Notes: generated by a model not told the origin, from the letters alone. 64,000 bases of DNA from Exiguobacterium indicum HHS 31 (GCF_001939065.1 NZ_MPSZ01000001.1:868001-932000); one strand, 5' to 3'. Positions 52,675 to 60,754 are shown, counted from the stretch's first letter. Program-made: numbers and translations.

Positions 52675-53019
52675 ATGAGTTACGAAAAAGTATTTCAAAT
52701 GCCGATGTTGCAGCTGTATCAGGTATACCGTCAAAAAGTCGAGCGTAAGCAACGGATACAAGAGGAACTCGATGACGTACTGTTCTGGTTGACCGGACAC
52801 ACGCCATCTACTCTTGAACAAGCCATACAAACCCAAAACTTCGCAGCCTTTTTCGAACACGCACCCGATCTGAACGAACGCCGCTTTTTAGTCACTGGTG
52901 TCATCTGCGGTATTCGAGTAGAGAACCTAACGGATCCGCACATTCGTAACATCCGGATTCTCGACAAACTCGTCGATGAGTTGGCGAAAGGAAAAGCGTT
53001 AGCTAAAATCTTACGATAA
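52675..53019 (+). CDS. DUF2200 family protein
   Basis: 114 residues. VYRQKVERKQRIQEELDDVLFWLTGH, then FFEHAPDLNERRFLVTGVICGIRVE and IRILDKLVDELAKGKALAKILR are the ordered blocks of DUF2200. Soluble, function unknown. RBS AAAGGAGG. Followed after 12 bases by a small membrane-protein gene. Confidence 0.88.
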   Translation: MSYEKVFQMPMLQLYQVYRQKVERKQRIQEELDDVLFWLTGHTPSTLEQAIQTQNFAAFFEHAPDLNERRFLVTGVICGIRVENLTDPHIRNIRILDKLVDELAKGKALAKILR

Positions 53020-53031
53020 GGAGGAATGCTG

Positions 53032-53202
53032 ATGTCTACTTTACTCAGTACACTGGCGATCCTTGTCATGGTGACCAGTGTAACCTATTTCATCGTCTAT
53101 CAAGTCAAACGAAACAAAGGAACCCATCGTTCCCCCGTCTATCGACTTGTCTTTAGTGGTCTGTTGGTCGGCTTGATGGTCAGTTATTTTTTGCTGACGT
53201 GA
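53032..53202 (+). CDS. 56-residue two-helix membrane protein
   Basis: Starts ATG 53032 with AAGGAGG 8 bases upstream. Two hydrophobic helices (about 4-24 and 38-55) joined by a basic loop (QVKRNKGTHRSP). No family recognised. Probably co-transcribed with the DUF2200 gene. Too short for common gene-length limits. Confidence 0.65.
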   Translation: MSTLLSTLAILVMVTSVTYFIVYQVKRNKGTHRSPVYRLVFSGLLVGLMVSYFLLT

Positions 53203-53277
53203 GTCGTGATTTTTAGTTTTTGACTTAAACAATAAAATTATTAATACAGTATTTGAAATAATAGAGGAGGTATACGA

Positions 53278-53487
53278 TTGCAACTTCGAAAATGGATTCT
53301 TCCACTTTTATTGCTCACCTGTCTCGCATCACCGAATGCTGCGACGTCGTATGTTAAATGGACGGTCGCTCCAACGGGGCACTATCTAGAACGTCTTCAA
53401 GCGGCTGACATTCCATACAAAGTCCGCCAACACACGCTTTACGTTCAAGAAAAGGATCTGCGCCGCGTCACGTCGTGTTGTACATGA
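53278..53487 (+). CDS. Small secreted protein, unknown
   Basis: 69 residues starting with TTG, seven bases after AGAGGAGG. Signal peptide (KWILPLLLLTCLASPNAATS), mature part about 48 residues ending in two cysteines (TSCCT). No family recognised. A strong terminator follows. Confidence 0.6.
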   Translation: MQLRKWILPLLLLTCLASPNAATSYVKWTVAPTGHYLERLQAADIPYKVRQHTLYVQEKDLRRVTSCCT

Positions 53488-53494
53488 CAACGAT

Positions 53495-53533
53495 AGAAAC
53501 CCCCCTCATTTCAGCGAAATGAGGGGGGTTTCT
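53495..53533. terminator. Strong bidirectional terminator
   Basis: Long perfect stem AGAAACCCCCCTCATTT with AAATGAGGGGGGTTTCT between convergent stop codons. Confidence 0.9.
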
Positions 53534-53546
53534 GATCAATCACGAT

Positions 53547-54089
53547 TTAGCGAATTGTTTTTAATGCTGTTGCCCACGGGATGACTTGATCGAGCATTTG
53601 GTTGACCGATGTTTCTTGAACGGCTGCCGCTTTTAAGACCGATCCGTTCTCGAAATCAGTGAACAAGGATAACGCCGGATGCACCCGGACGTCGGCGATC
53701 AATAACTCACCTAAGATGCCGCGCAAATGTTCGGCTGCCCGTGCCCCACCGACAGAACCGTAAGAGACGATCCCTGCCGCTTTGTTGTTCCATTCGACAC
53801 GTAGATAATCGAGCGCGTTCTTGAGTGACGCTGCAATCGAATGGTTGTATTCCTGGACGATGAAGACGAAGCCGTCTTGTGCTGCGACATCCTTCGACCA
53901 AGCAGCAGCACCCGACGCATCCCCATACTTTTCACCTAGAAGCGGTAATTTGTAGTCGGCGATATCAAGAATCGTATAGTTCGCATCCCCTCGTTGATCG
54001 GCGAGTTGTTTGACCCAGTTCCCGACTTGTGGGCTGAGACGTCCTTCACGTGTGGATCCTAAGACGATACCAATGTTTAATTTCTCCAT
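53547..54089 (-). CDS. NADPH-dependent FMN/quinone reductase
   Basis: 180 residues from ATG 54089, eight bases after GAGGAGG. Flavodoxin-like: GIVLGSTREGRLSPQVGNWV (FMN phosphate loop), VFIVQEYNHSIAASLKNALDYL and VSYGSVGGARAAEHLR, the marks of the YieF/ChrR/AzoR-like group. Two-electron reduction of quinones or azo compounds. Downstream of the MhqO-like dioxygenase by 54 bases on the same strand, so part of the quinone-resistance operon. Confidence 0.87.
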   Translation of the reverse strand: MEKLNIGIVLGSTREGRLSPQVGNWVKQLADQRGDANYTILDIADYKLPLLGEKYGDASGAAAWSKDVAAQDGFVFIVQEYNHSIAASLKNALDYLRVEWNNKAAGIVSYGSVGGARAAEHLRGILGELLIADVRVHPALSLFTDFENGSVLKAAAVQETSVNQMLDQVIPWATALKTIR

Positions 54090-54143
54090 TTTCATTTCCT
54101 CCTCTAATTTAGATGCGGTTAGCTACGTTATCGTAACGTTCTC

Positions 54144-55127
54144 TTAAAGGTATTCTTTTTCGATCTTGCGCGTACTCCGGACCGTATCGATTGGACGGAC
54201 CATTTGTTCGATCTGTGCTCGTTGCGGCTCGAGGAACGGTGGTAATGACAATTTCTCCCCGACCGTTTCGTATGGCTCGTCCCCCATGAAACCAGGACCA
54301 TCCGTTGCCCACTCGAACAAGACACCGCGCGCGACACGGGCATAAAGGGACTCGAAGAAGAAGCGATCGACGTAACCGGATGTGTTGAAGCGCAGCTGTT
54401 GCATCCGCTCGATCCATTCTTGTAAGGCAGCCGTATCTTCAACGCGGAAGGCGACGTGGTGCACCGTTCCGAATCCTTGACGTCCGCTTGGTAGAACGAC
54501 GTTATGCTCAACGATGACTTGGGCACCATTTCCGCCCTCGCCCATCTCGAACAAGTGTAGGGAACCAGCTTGATCGACTTCGCGCATCAACATCGCTTGT
54601 TCAAGTACCGCTTTTAAATTGTCGAATTCCGCGATCCGGATGTGAATTGGACCGAGTCCCGTGATCGCGAACTCGAGGGGTACCGGACCGTTTTGCCACG
54701 GTGTGCCGGAAGCGACACCTTGATTATGCTCGTCAGAGATCAACATGTATTGTTGCTCATCGAAATCGACGAACGAGAGCGTCTGCTTGCCGAATTGTTC
54801 TTTGATACCACGGTGCTTGACGTCGTATTTGTCAAAGCGTTTAATCCAGTATTCGAGTGCGGCATCCGTCGGAACACGGAACGCTGTCTTAAAGATTTCA
54901 TTCGTTCCGTGTGACCCTTTTTGAATACCAGGGAAATCAAAGAACGTCATATCCGTGCCGGCAGATCCTTTATCATCGGCGAAGAATAAGTGATACGTCT
55001 GGATGTCATCCTGATTGACGGTCTTCTTGACCAATCGCATTCCTAAGACGTTCGTAAAGAAGTCATAGTTTTTTTCAGCACTGCTCGTAATCGCTGTCAC
55101 GTGGTGGATTCCTTTTAATTCATTCAT
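54144..55127 (-). CDS. mhqO: Ring-cleaving dioxygenase (MhqO-like)
   Basis: 327 residues with two VOC modules. First: GIHHVTAITSSAEKNYDFFTNVLGMRLVKKTVNQDD; second: VHHVAFRVEDTAALQEWIERM; metal ligands His (HH), His and Glu are in place (LFEMGEGG, FESLYARVARGVLFEWATDGPGF). Such enzymes open hydroquinone rings. AAAGGAG precedes ATG. A perfect MhqR-type palindrome lies 26-43 bases upstream. Confidence 0.87.
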   Translation of the reverse strand: MNELKGIHHVTAITSSAEKNYDFFTNVLGMRLVKKTVNQDDIQTYHLFFADDKGSAGTDMTFFDFPGIQKGSHGTNEIFKTAFRVPTDAALEYWIKRFDKYDVKHRGIKEQFGKQTLSFVDFDEQQYMLISDEHNQGVASGTPWQNGPVPLEFAITGLGPIHIRIAEFDNLKAVLEQAMLMREVDQAGSLHLFEMGEGGNGAQVIVEHNVVLPSGRQGFGTVHHVAFRVEDTAALQEWIERMQQLRFNTSGYVDRFFFESLYARVARGVLFEWATDGPGFMGDEPYETVGEKLSLPPFLEPQRAQIEQMVRPIDTVRSTRKIEKEYL

Positions 55128-55152
55128 GAAAAATCGCTCCTTTAATGAATAT

Positions 55153-55170
55153 TATCTCGAATTCGAGATA
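55153..55170 (-). promoter_or_regulatory. MhqR-type operator TATCTCGAATTCGAGATA
   Basis: Perfect 18-bp palindrome in front of the dioxygenase gene. It matches, as far as I recall, the box bound by MhqR in Bacillus. The repressor gene is directly upstream. Confidence 0.8.
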
Positions 55171-55186
55171 TCAGCCTAAAAATTTT

Positions 55187-55621
55187 TTATTGTTTTTTTG
55201 CTTGATAGCCGATCGTTTTGGCTGTCTCGATGAATGCTTCGAGGTCTGACGGGGCTATTCCTTGAAATACTTGATTGATTGCTTGCTCGTGCTCCGGAAA
55301 AATCGTTTCCATCAATTGTTGCCCTTCAGAGGTCAGTTCCGCAAATGTCACACGCCGATCCTCTGGACATGCTTTTCGGACAACGTAATTTTTCTTTTCG
55401 AGCTTATCGATGACATAGGTGATGCTACTGCTCGTGATCAAGACTTTTTTCCCAATCAATTGAATCGGTTGCCTGCCCCTGTGAAACAGCAACTCAAGAA
55501 CCGAAAAATCCGTCGGGTTCAATCCCCATTGCGCAACATCCTTCTTGATGACTTCATGTAACGCATCAACTGCGCGCACCATGACCGTCAATGCTTTCAA
55601 GTTCGGATTCGGTGGAGTCAT
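55187..55621 (-). CDS. mhqR: MarR-family quinone-sensing repressor (MhqR-like)
   Basis: 144 residues from ATG 55621, six bases after AGAGGTG; the GTG at 55630 has no site. Winged helix: GKKVLITSSSITYVIDKLEKKNYVVRKACPEDRRVTFAELTSEG. The same-order blocks WGLNPTDFSVLELLFHRG and FPEHEQAINQVF are those of MhqR. Coupled with operators before the dioxygenase and before itself, it should be autoregulated and relieved by catechols or quinones. Confidence 0.85.
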   Translation of the reverse strand: MTPPNPNLKALTVMVRAVDALHEVIKKDVAQWGLNPTDFSVLELLFHRGRQPIQLIGKKVLITSSSITYVIDKLEKKNYVVRKACPEDRRVTFAELTSEGQQLMETIFPEHEQAINQVFQGIAPSDLEAFIETAKTIGYQAKKQ

Positions 55622-55638
55622 TTCGTTCACCTCTTTTG

Positions 55639-55671
55639 TATCTTCAATTCATATATCTTTAATTCGAGATA
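55639..55671 (-). promoter_or_regulatory. Second MhqR-type operator with tandem half sites
   Basis: TATCTTTAATTCGAGATA (55654-55671) differs from the perfect box at two places. A further partial copy TATCTTCAATTC starts 15 bases to the left (55639). Located 18-50 bases upstream of the repressor start. Confidence 0.65.
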
Positions 55672-55743
55672 AATATACCATCCTGATTTTTGTTCGTCAA
55701 CTGTTTTGACTATTATTTATATAAACTTGATACATAACAAACT

Positions 55744-55776
55744 AAAAAAACTGAGTCGAACAAAAAATCGACTCAG
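55744..55776 (-). terminator. Terminator of the nitroreductase gene
   Basis: Minus-strand stem CTGAGTCGA with TCGACTCAG followed by seven T. Confidence 0.85.
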
Positions 55777-55813
55777 ATGCGATGAATTACATGGTTTTAA
55801 AATCGCTTAAATG

Positions 55814-56494
55814 TTAGACCCAATCAACGAGATCAACGAGGGCTTGGCGTGTTTGCGGATGCGCCGGTGCTGCATTTCGATAACCAAATGCGACCATGAC
55901 GGCGACATTCAGATTATCCGTCAGGTGTCCTTCATCACGTAACAGCTGTTCGACAGCTTGTTGGTCGAATCCTTCCATCGGGCACGAATCAATCCCGATC
56001 TGTGCCGCACTGGTCATCATGTTGCCGAGCGCAATGTATGTTTGTTTTGCCGACCAATCCCGCATGGCGCGCTTGGATGACACAAGATCGAAGTCGGCTT
56101 CCTGGAACTGCCGATAAAATGAATGACGACCTTGCTGTGCTTCAGGCGTTAATCCGATCACATCTTGCATCATATGATGGATGTAAGGTGCGTCAAAATG
56201 CATGTCCTGTTCATTTCGAGCCAAGAGGATGACGAAGTGGCTCGCTGTCTCAAGTTGTCCGGCAGCGCCCCACGCAAACGGTGCAAGTCGCGCACGAAGC
56301 GACTCATCCTGAATGACGAGAAAACGCCACGGTTCGTAGCCAAACGATGACGGTGAAAGACGTCCCGTTTCGAGGATGAAAGCAAAATCATCTTCCGGAA
56401 TCTGTTTGTCCGCGAATCGTTTTGTCGCGTGACGGAAGCCGAATGCCTCGAGAATCTGTTGTTTTCGTAAATCGGTAGTCGTTTTAGTTAACAT
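55814..56494 (-). CDS. NAD(P)H nitroreductase (MhqN-like)
   Basis: 226 residues. FGFRHATKRFADKQIPEDDFAFILETGRLSPSSFGYEPWRFLVI is the FMN-binding start, AYIALGNMMTSAAQIGIDSCPMEGFD the middle; the fold is the NfsB/YdgI type. Reduces nitro-aromatics or quinones. MhqN of the Bacillus quinone regulon is of this kind. Divergent from an HxlR gene, with repeat sequences between, so HxlR-type control is likely here rather than MhqR. Confidence 0.85.
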   Translation of the reverse strand: MLTKTTTDLRKQQILEAFGFRHATKRFADKQIPEDDFAFILETGRLSPSSFGYEPWRFLVIQDESLRARLAPFAWGAAGQLETASHFVILLARNEQDMHFDAPYIHHMMQDVIGLTPEAQQGRHSFYRQFQEADFDLVSSKRAMRDWSAKQTYIALGNMMTSAAQIGIDSCPMEGFDQQAVEQLLRDEGHLTDNLNVAVMVAFGYRNAAPAHPQTRQALVDLVDWV

Positions 56495-56518
56495 GTTCTA
56501 GCCTCATTTCGTATGATA

Positions 56519-56585
56519 GTGACATCTGAAGTGTATGCCGCTTCATATCAAGCGACAAGTACGCACTTTGAAGTGACATACTATC
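56519..56585. promoter_or_regulatory. HxlR operator region with nested repeats
   Basis: Between nitroreductase and HxlR genes. ATAGTGACAT (left) mirrors GTGACATACTAT (right), GAAGTG occurs at 56528 and 56570, and a central inverted repeat spans 56533-56562 (GTA..CGCTT..AAGCG..GTAC). Probably two or three regulator sites. Confidence 0.55.
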
Positions 56586-56613
56586 AATCATGTAACTAAA
56601 GGAGACGATCCAT

Positions 56614-56985
56614 ATGCCAATCGAAGACAGTTGTGTGTTTCTAAATACCTATTCTTGCGCGACAGCAGCGACGGTCGAAGTGATCGGTGGAAAATGGAAA
56701 GCCATCTTACTCTATCAACTACTTGACGGTCCGCTTCGCTTTTCAGAACTGTTGAAGACCTCTGAATCCATCAGTCCGCGTATCTTGACCTTACAACTGC
56801 GAGAACTCGAGCACGATGGGCTGATCCATCGTGTGACATACGCAGAAGTGCCTCCTCGTGTCGAGTATTCGCTGACCTCGCTCGGTGAGACACTTCGTCC
56901 GCTCGTCCTGATGATGAAACAATGGGCGACCGATCATATGTCAAGCGTGCTCGAACATCGTGCTGCAGGAGAACTCGTTCAATGA
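56614..56985 (+). CDS. HxlR-family regulator, likely redox or quinone sensor
   Basis: 123 residues. HTH: VEVIGGKWKAILLYQLLDGPLRFSELLKTSESISPRILTLQLRELEHDGLI. Cys7 stands where YodB-type repressors keep their electrophile-sensing Cys; a second is Cys15. AAAGGAG precedes the ATG. Overlaps the VOC gene by ATGA and is divergent from the nitroreductase. Confidence 0.85.
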   Translation: MPIEDSCVFLNTYSCATAATVEVIGGKWKAILLYQLLDGPLRFSELLKTSESISPRILTLQLRELEHDGLIHRVTYAEVPPRVEYSLTSLGETLRPLVLMMKQWATDHMSSVLEHRAAGELVQ

Positions 56986-57443
56986 CGTTCTCACTATATG
57001 AAGCGCATCTACCGGTATCTGATTTACATCGATCGATTGAGTTTTACGAATCACTCGGATTAACCTTTGATCATACCGTTGACGATCGAATCGCATTTTT
57101 ATGGATTGAACCCGGAAAAAGTTGGAATGGACTTTGGATTAGCGAGCATACGAACACACCGTATCATCCTTCCATCCGACACATCGCTTTAACTGTTGAT
57201 ATCGACTTTTTACGAAATGCTCCGAATTGGTTGCGCGAGCGTCAAATCGAACCACGCGCTGCATTTGGATTTGGACCAGATGAGCCCTTCTTCGTGATGA
57301 CACATACGGATTACGCCCATGCCAAACTGCATTTCAATGATCCGGATGGCAATAGTCTTGAATTCATCTGTCACTTACCGAATCCGAAACGACTATCGAA
57401 GAAGATGACACTCCTAGAGTTCGAGACGCTAACGTTCACTTAA
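56982..57443 (+). CDS. VOC (glyoxalase/bleomycin-resistance) family protein
   Basis: 153 residues. YEAHLPVSDLHRSIEFYESLGL, RHIALTVDIDFL and HFNDPDGNSLEFICHL carry the metal ligands (His, His, Glu) of one VOC module pair. Substrate unknown; context suggests electrophile or quinone detoxification. Ends in an 8-base overlap with the convergent peptidase gene. Confidence 0.82.
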   Translation: MTFSLYEAHLPVSDLHRSIEFYESLGLTFDHTVDDRIAFLWIEPGKSWNGLWISEHTNTPYHPSIRHIALTVDIDFLRNAPNWLRERQIEPRAAFGFGPDEPFFVMTHTDYAHAKLHFNDPDGNSLEFICHLPNPKRLSKKMTLLEFETLTFT

Positions 57444-58068
57444 TGTAACATCCATACAACGCGTGTCCTTCGCCTAATCGATAGTAATCGGTCCCAGAAA
57501 GAATATACGCCGTATCGTCAGGTAATCCGATCGCGTGATTCATTTGAGACACGTGTTCCTGAAAACGGGTTGCCCGTTTTTCCTGGTTCAAGTGTGGACA
57601 GAGACAACCACTCAGCCAACCTTGCCCCGTATCCAGGTAATAGTCCGTTCCGTCCTCACTCGTACGGATTCCGTATTCCATCGCATAAATCGCTCCAGCG
57701 CTGACACCGACGTACCACGTTCCACGCTTGATGGCTTGTTCAAGCAATACATCCATGCCTTTTACAGCAAAAGTCTTGACGAGTAACGGATAATTGCCAC
57801 CACCGACATAAAGAATGTCGGCATTTTCTATTAATCGTCGTTGCGTCGCCATGGATTGTTCGTCGTCAAACAGCGTGACGACCGAGACGATCGCGCCAAG
57901 TGCTTCATATGTATTTCGAAATTGGTATTGGTATAACGATTCATCTCGACTTGCCGTCGGCAGGAAGACGATATGTGGCGCGTGTTTCGTCAGTTGAACG
58001 ACATGCCGATTGATGAATTGATGAGACGGAGCAACCAGTTGACCGCCTCCGATTAGCATGAGGTTCAT
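57436..58068 (-). CDS. S51-family peptidase (peptidase E-like)
   Basis: 210 residues; AAAGGAG 10 bases upstream of ATG. LMLIGGGQL, VGGGNYPLLVKTF and the nucleophile elbow GVSAGAIYAM (Ser near 125) belong to the class-I glutamine-amidotransferase-like dipeptidase E group. Hydrolyses Asp-X dipeptides or cyanophycin-like substrates in known members. Downstream of the phosphotransferase gene. Confidence 0.82.
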   Translation of the reverse strand: MNLMLIGGGQLVAPSHQFINRHVVQLTKHAPHIVFLPTASRDESLYQYQFRNTYEALGAIVSVVTLFDDEQSMATQRRLIENADILYVGGGNYPLLVKTFAVKGMDVLLEQAIKRGTWYVGVSAGAIYAMEYGIRTSEDGTDYYLDTGQGWLSGCLCPHLNQEKRATRFQEHVSQMNHAIGLPDDTAYILSGTDYYRLGEGHALYGCYIK

Positions 58069-58093
58069 CTTTTTTCTCCTTTGTAGCGACTTT

Positions 58094-58852
58094 TTAGAAA
58101 AAGGTATATAGACCATGTTCATAATAATCAAATTCTCGTTTAGTCAGTCGCTCAAGACGGTAGCCTTCATAAAAGGCATCGAGTGCTACCGGATCATTGA
58201 TGATTGGACTGATGGCGAGAGCGATATCATACCGCCGATCGCCCGGTCTCATCGCTCCGACATCTATGAACGACAGCTTTCCGTCCGTCGCGACCAACAG
58301 ATTGTCTGTCGTACAGTCGCCATGAATCCAACTGGCAGTTATCGGCTCCGGACAGGAGGACTTTAGTTGTTTCAGTAAATCCATCGTGCCGGACGTCCAA
58401 ACAGATGTGACATAACGTTCCGCTGTCACAAGTCGTTCCGTTAACCATTCCTGTGACGTTCCCCCTGTCGTGCGTTGATGAAACTGGAAAAGATACGTTC
58501 CGAACGCTTGCCACAGCTGGATCCGTTGCTCGCTTGTCGCCTGTCTTAAAGCTGTCGTCAACGTTATCCCGTCTCGCCACTGCATCAAGAGATGGCTTTG
58601 CTGTTCCGTCTTTAAAAAGCCGACGTACTCAGGTAGGAACCCCGGTTCTCGTTGCATCCATTCTTCTAAGACGACTGCTTCTTCTGCGAGCCATTCCTGG
58701 TACCTCGCTTTCGTAGCAGTCTTGAGTAAGTATTTTCCTGTTTTCGTTTCAACCCGGTAGACCGTCGCTGTTCCCCCTTGCTCACCGAGTTGTTCGATGT
58801 ACTCGATATCCCCCGTCAGTTGTTCGATCCGTACACGGGTTGCTTCCGTCAT
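58094..58852 (-). CDS. Aminoglycoside-phosphotransferase-like kinase
   Basis: 252 residues. EQGGTATVYRVET (nucleotide loop), TASWIHGDCTTDNLLV (catalytic Asp, Asn), SFIDVGAMRPGDRRYDIA (metal Asp). APH/choline-kinase fold. ATGA overlap with the Lrp gene. Distinct from the kinase at 33486. Confidence 0.82.
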   Translation of the reverse strand: MTEATRVRIEQLTGDIEYIEQLGEQGGTATVYRVETKTGKYLLKTATKARYQEWLAEEAVVLEEWMQREPGFLPEYVGFLKTEQQSHLLMQWRDGITLTTALRQATSEQRIQLWQAFGTYLFQFHQRTTGGTSQEWLTERLVTAERYVTSVWTSGTMDLLKQLKSSCPEPITASWIHGDCTTDNLLVATDGKLSFIDVGAMRPGDRRYDIALAISPIINDPVALDAFYEGYRLERLTKREFDYYEHGLYTFF

Positions 58853-59274
58853 ACCGTATATCCCGTGAACGGCACTGGCGTCGACAGTCGAATCCAGGTC
58901 GACGGTTTTCCGTAGACCGATGCGTCATCAAGAAAACGTTCCAGTGTTGTAACGGACGCCGTTTGCAACTTGACCATGAAGTTATAGCTACCGGTCAGGC
59001 GATGACACTCGACGACTTCTGGATGTCCTTTACAAAATTCAATCAAGCCTGCGCAGCGTGTCTCTTCGAACATGACGATCGCGAGTAACCCTTGCGCGAG
59101 TGCTTCCGGATTTATGACAGCGCGGAATCCTTCGATGATCCCTGAGTCCTCCATTTTTCGGACCCGTTCGATGACGGCAGGTGCCGATAATCCGATCTGT
59201 CGTCCGAGTTCCGACCATGGAATCCGGGCATCGTCTTGCAGAATCCGGATAATCTGTTGATCAATTTGGTCCAT
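58849..59274 (-). CDS. Lrp/AsnC-family regulator
   Basis: 141 residues. HTH DARIPWSELGRQIGLSAPAVIERVRKMEDSGII; RAM domain with GLLAIVMFEETRCAGLIEFCKGHPEVVECHRLTGSYNFMVKL. Binds amino acids and DNA as octamer in known members. GAAAGGGAG before ATG. First gene of an operon with the kinase and probably the peptidase. Confidence 0.88.
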   Translation of the reverse strand: MDQIDQQIIRILQDDARIPWSELGRQIGLSAPAVIERVRKMEDSGIIEGFRAVINPEALAQGLLAIVMFEETRCAGLIEFCKGHPEVVECHRLTGSYNFMVKLQTASVTTLERFLDDASVYGKPSTWIRLSTPVPFTGYTV

Positions 59275-59410
59275 TTTTCATCTCCCTTTCGAATTAAAAC
59301 CACTTTCTTCAAATTAACACGGAATCAAAGGAAAATATAGCCTTTTCCTATGTTCTCCTACTGTGCTCCTCAAGATGCTTTTCTTATACTAATTACAGGA
59401 GGTGATACAT

Positions 59411-59569
59411 ATGGAATCAACCTGTGTCCGGTGCCAAGAAACGATTGAAACGACAGTCTATCAGTGCTCTCACGCTTGTACATTTTGCGAACCGTGTACG
59501 AAAACGCTCGATCATATTTGCCAAAATTGCGGGGAGATGCTTGAACCCGTCACGCCAGTCGCGACATAA
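59411..59569 (+). CDS. DUF1272 zinc-binding small protein
   Basis: 52 residues, ATG 59411 after ACAGGAGGTGATAC. MESTCVRCQETI, QCSHACTFCEPC, ICQNCGEML give four CxxC/CxxH-like pairs, as in DUF1272. Role unknown; likely a two-zinc ribbon. Monocistronic with a strong terminator. Divergent from the Lrp operon. Confidence 0.85.
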   Translation: MESTCVRCQETIETTVYQCSHACTFCEPCTKTLDHICQNCGEMLEPVTPVAT

Positions 59570-59598
59570 AAAGACGGATGCCTCGGCACCCGTCTTTT
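59570..59598. terminator. Bidirectional terminator
   Basis: AAAGACGGATGCC with GGCACCCGTCTTT (one G-U pair) between convergent stops. Confidence 0.85.
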
Positions 59599-59604
59599 GT
59601 CTAT

Positions 59605-60069
59605 TTAGATCGTCTCTTGTGATTGTCGCTCGGCTAAGCGCTCTTTTGCTTTTTCTTGATGCGGCTTAATCGCCGACTCCCCGAGTGCTTTCGCTAGACC
59701 TCGGGTTGGAAGATTGACATACATCGACTCATAATTGCTGACTTCGAACGTTTCATGAAAGATCCCGACCGCTTCTGATGTCCGTGCCTTCTGATTGAAT
59801 CGTTTCCACGCCGTCAAATGACGGGAACCATGGGCATATGCCATCAATTCTTCCGTCGAACGCCAATATTGAATCAACGTCACGGAACGCCAACCGACAA
59901 GTGACTCATGCGAAATCAGACCGACATCGTTTGCATAACACTCTTGTAGCATCGGTCCCATCGCCTGGACCGTCGGCAACCATTGCCGGACGGAACGCAG
60001 ACGATTGATCCGTAAACCGATGATGAACACGACGACGTCTTTGTTCGGAGTCGCAATGATCCGTTTCAT
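59605..60069 (-). CDS. DUF4188 family protein, PadR partner
   Basis: 154 residues from ATG 60069 (AAGGAGG). VVFIIGLRINRLRSVRQWLPTVQAM and QYWRSTEELMAYAHGSRHLTAWKRFNQ match DUF4188, related to dimeric ferredoxin-like monooxygenases (compare IsdG). Forms an operon with PadR, one base apart. Probably the inducible target of that repressor. Confidence 0.83.
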   Translation of the reverse strand: MKRIIATPNKDVVVFIIGLRINRLRSVRQWLPTVQAMGPMLQECYANDVGLISHESLVGWRSVTLIQYWRSTEELMAYAHGSRHLTAWKRFNQKARTSEAVGIFHETFEVSNYESMYVNLPTRGLAKALGESAIKPHQEKAKERLAERQSQETI

Positions 60070-60070
60070 G

Positions 60071-60607
60071 TCAATTTCCTCCTTCAAGGGTCTCAAGGGA
60101 AGCGTCACACCAATCGAGTAACGCACGTGTCTTCCGAATGCCATAATCAAGCGTCAATAACCAATAGACGGCATCATTCGAGTCCGGATAAGAACGAATC
60201 ATCGCATCGATCGCTTGATACGTCTCAAGTCGTTCTTCGAGCAATCGCGCGTGCTCCTGAATTTTCTGCAAGGTGACCTCTTTTGAAGCATGTCGAGCGA
60301 AGTACAGCTTCAACAACAGGTCGTTCCGTTGCACTGGCAGTTCGACGGACGGTTCAGCGACCCACCTCTCGAGCTCTGCATGCCCGTTTTCCGTCAGGGC
60401 GAATTGTTTCCGTTCCCCATCCGTGACCTCTTCAACGATCAAACCTTCCGCCTCTAACCGTTTCAGCGTCGGATAGACTTGTCCGAAGCTGATTTTCCAA
60501 AAGTGATTCAAGCTCGTATCGATCGTGTGTTTCATCTCATAACCAGACGTACATCCGCTTGCAAGAAGTCCGAGAATCGCATAACGGGTCATGTTTTCTT
60601 TTGGCAT
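60071..60607 (-). CDS. PadR-family repressor
   Basis: 178 residues. YAILGLLASGCTSGYEMKHTIDTSLNHFWKISFGQVYPTLKRLEAEGLIVEE is the winged-helix start; a C-terminal coiled coil (EHARLLEERLETYQAI) dimerises. Subfamily 2 length. AGGAGG lies just before the start and touches the 33-bp palindromic operator, so it probably represses itself and the DUF4188 gene. Confidence 0.88.
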   Translation of the reverse strand: MPKENMTRYAILGLLASGCTSGYEMKHTIDTSLNHFWKISFGQVYPTLKRLEAEGLIVEEVTDGERKQFALTENGHAELERWVAEPSVELPVQRNDLLLKLYFARHASKEVTLQKIQEHARLLEERLETYQAIDAMIRSYPDSNDAVYWLLTLDYGIRKTRALLDWCDASLETLEGGN

Positions 60608-60616
60608 CGGTCCCTC

Positions 60617-60649
60617 CTATATCTAAAAGATAGTATCTTTTAGATATAG
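60617..60649. promoter_or_regulatory. PadR operator, 33-bp palindrome
   Basis: Perfect inverted repeat of 16-bp arms around one central G; arms CTATATCTAAAAGATA. Its left end overlaps the ribosome binding site of the PadR gene. Confidence 0.8.
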
Positions 60650-60754
60650 TTCCCGTTCATTCAAATGCCAAACAGAAAATTTACTGGATGAAGCAGGAAT
60701 TCTCATTTTAAATCCGAATTCTTGTTCACATACTTAATTAAAAGGAGTTCTCAC

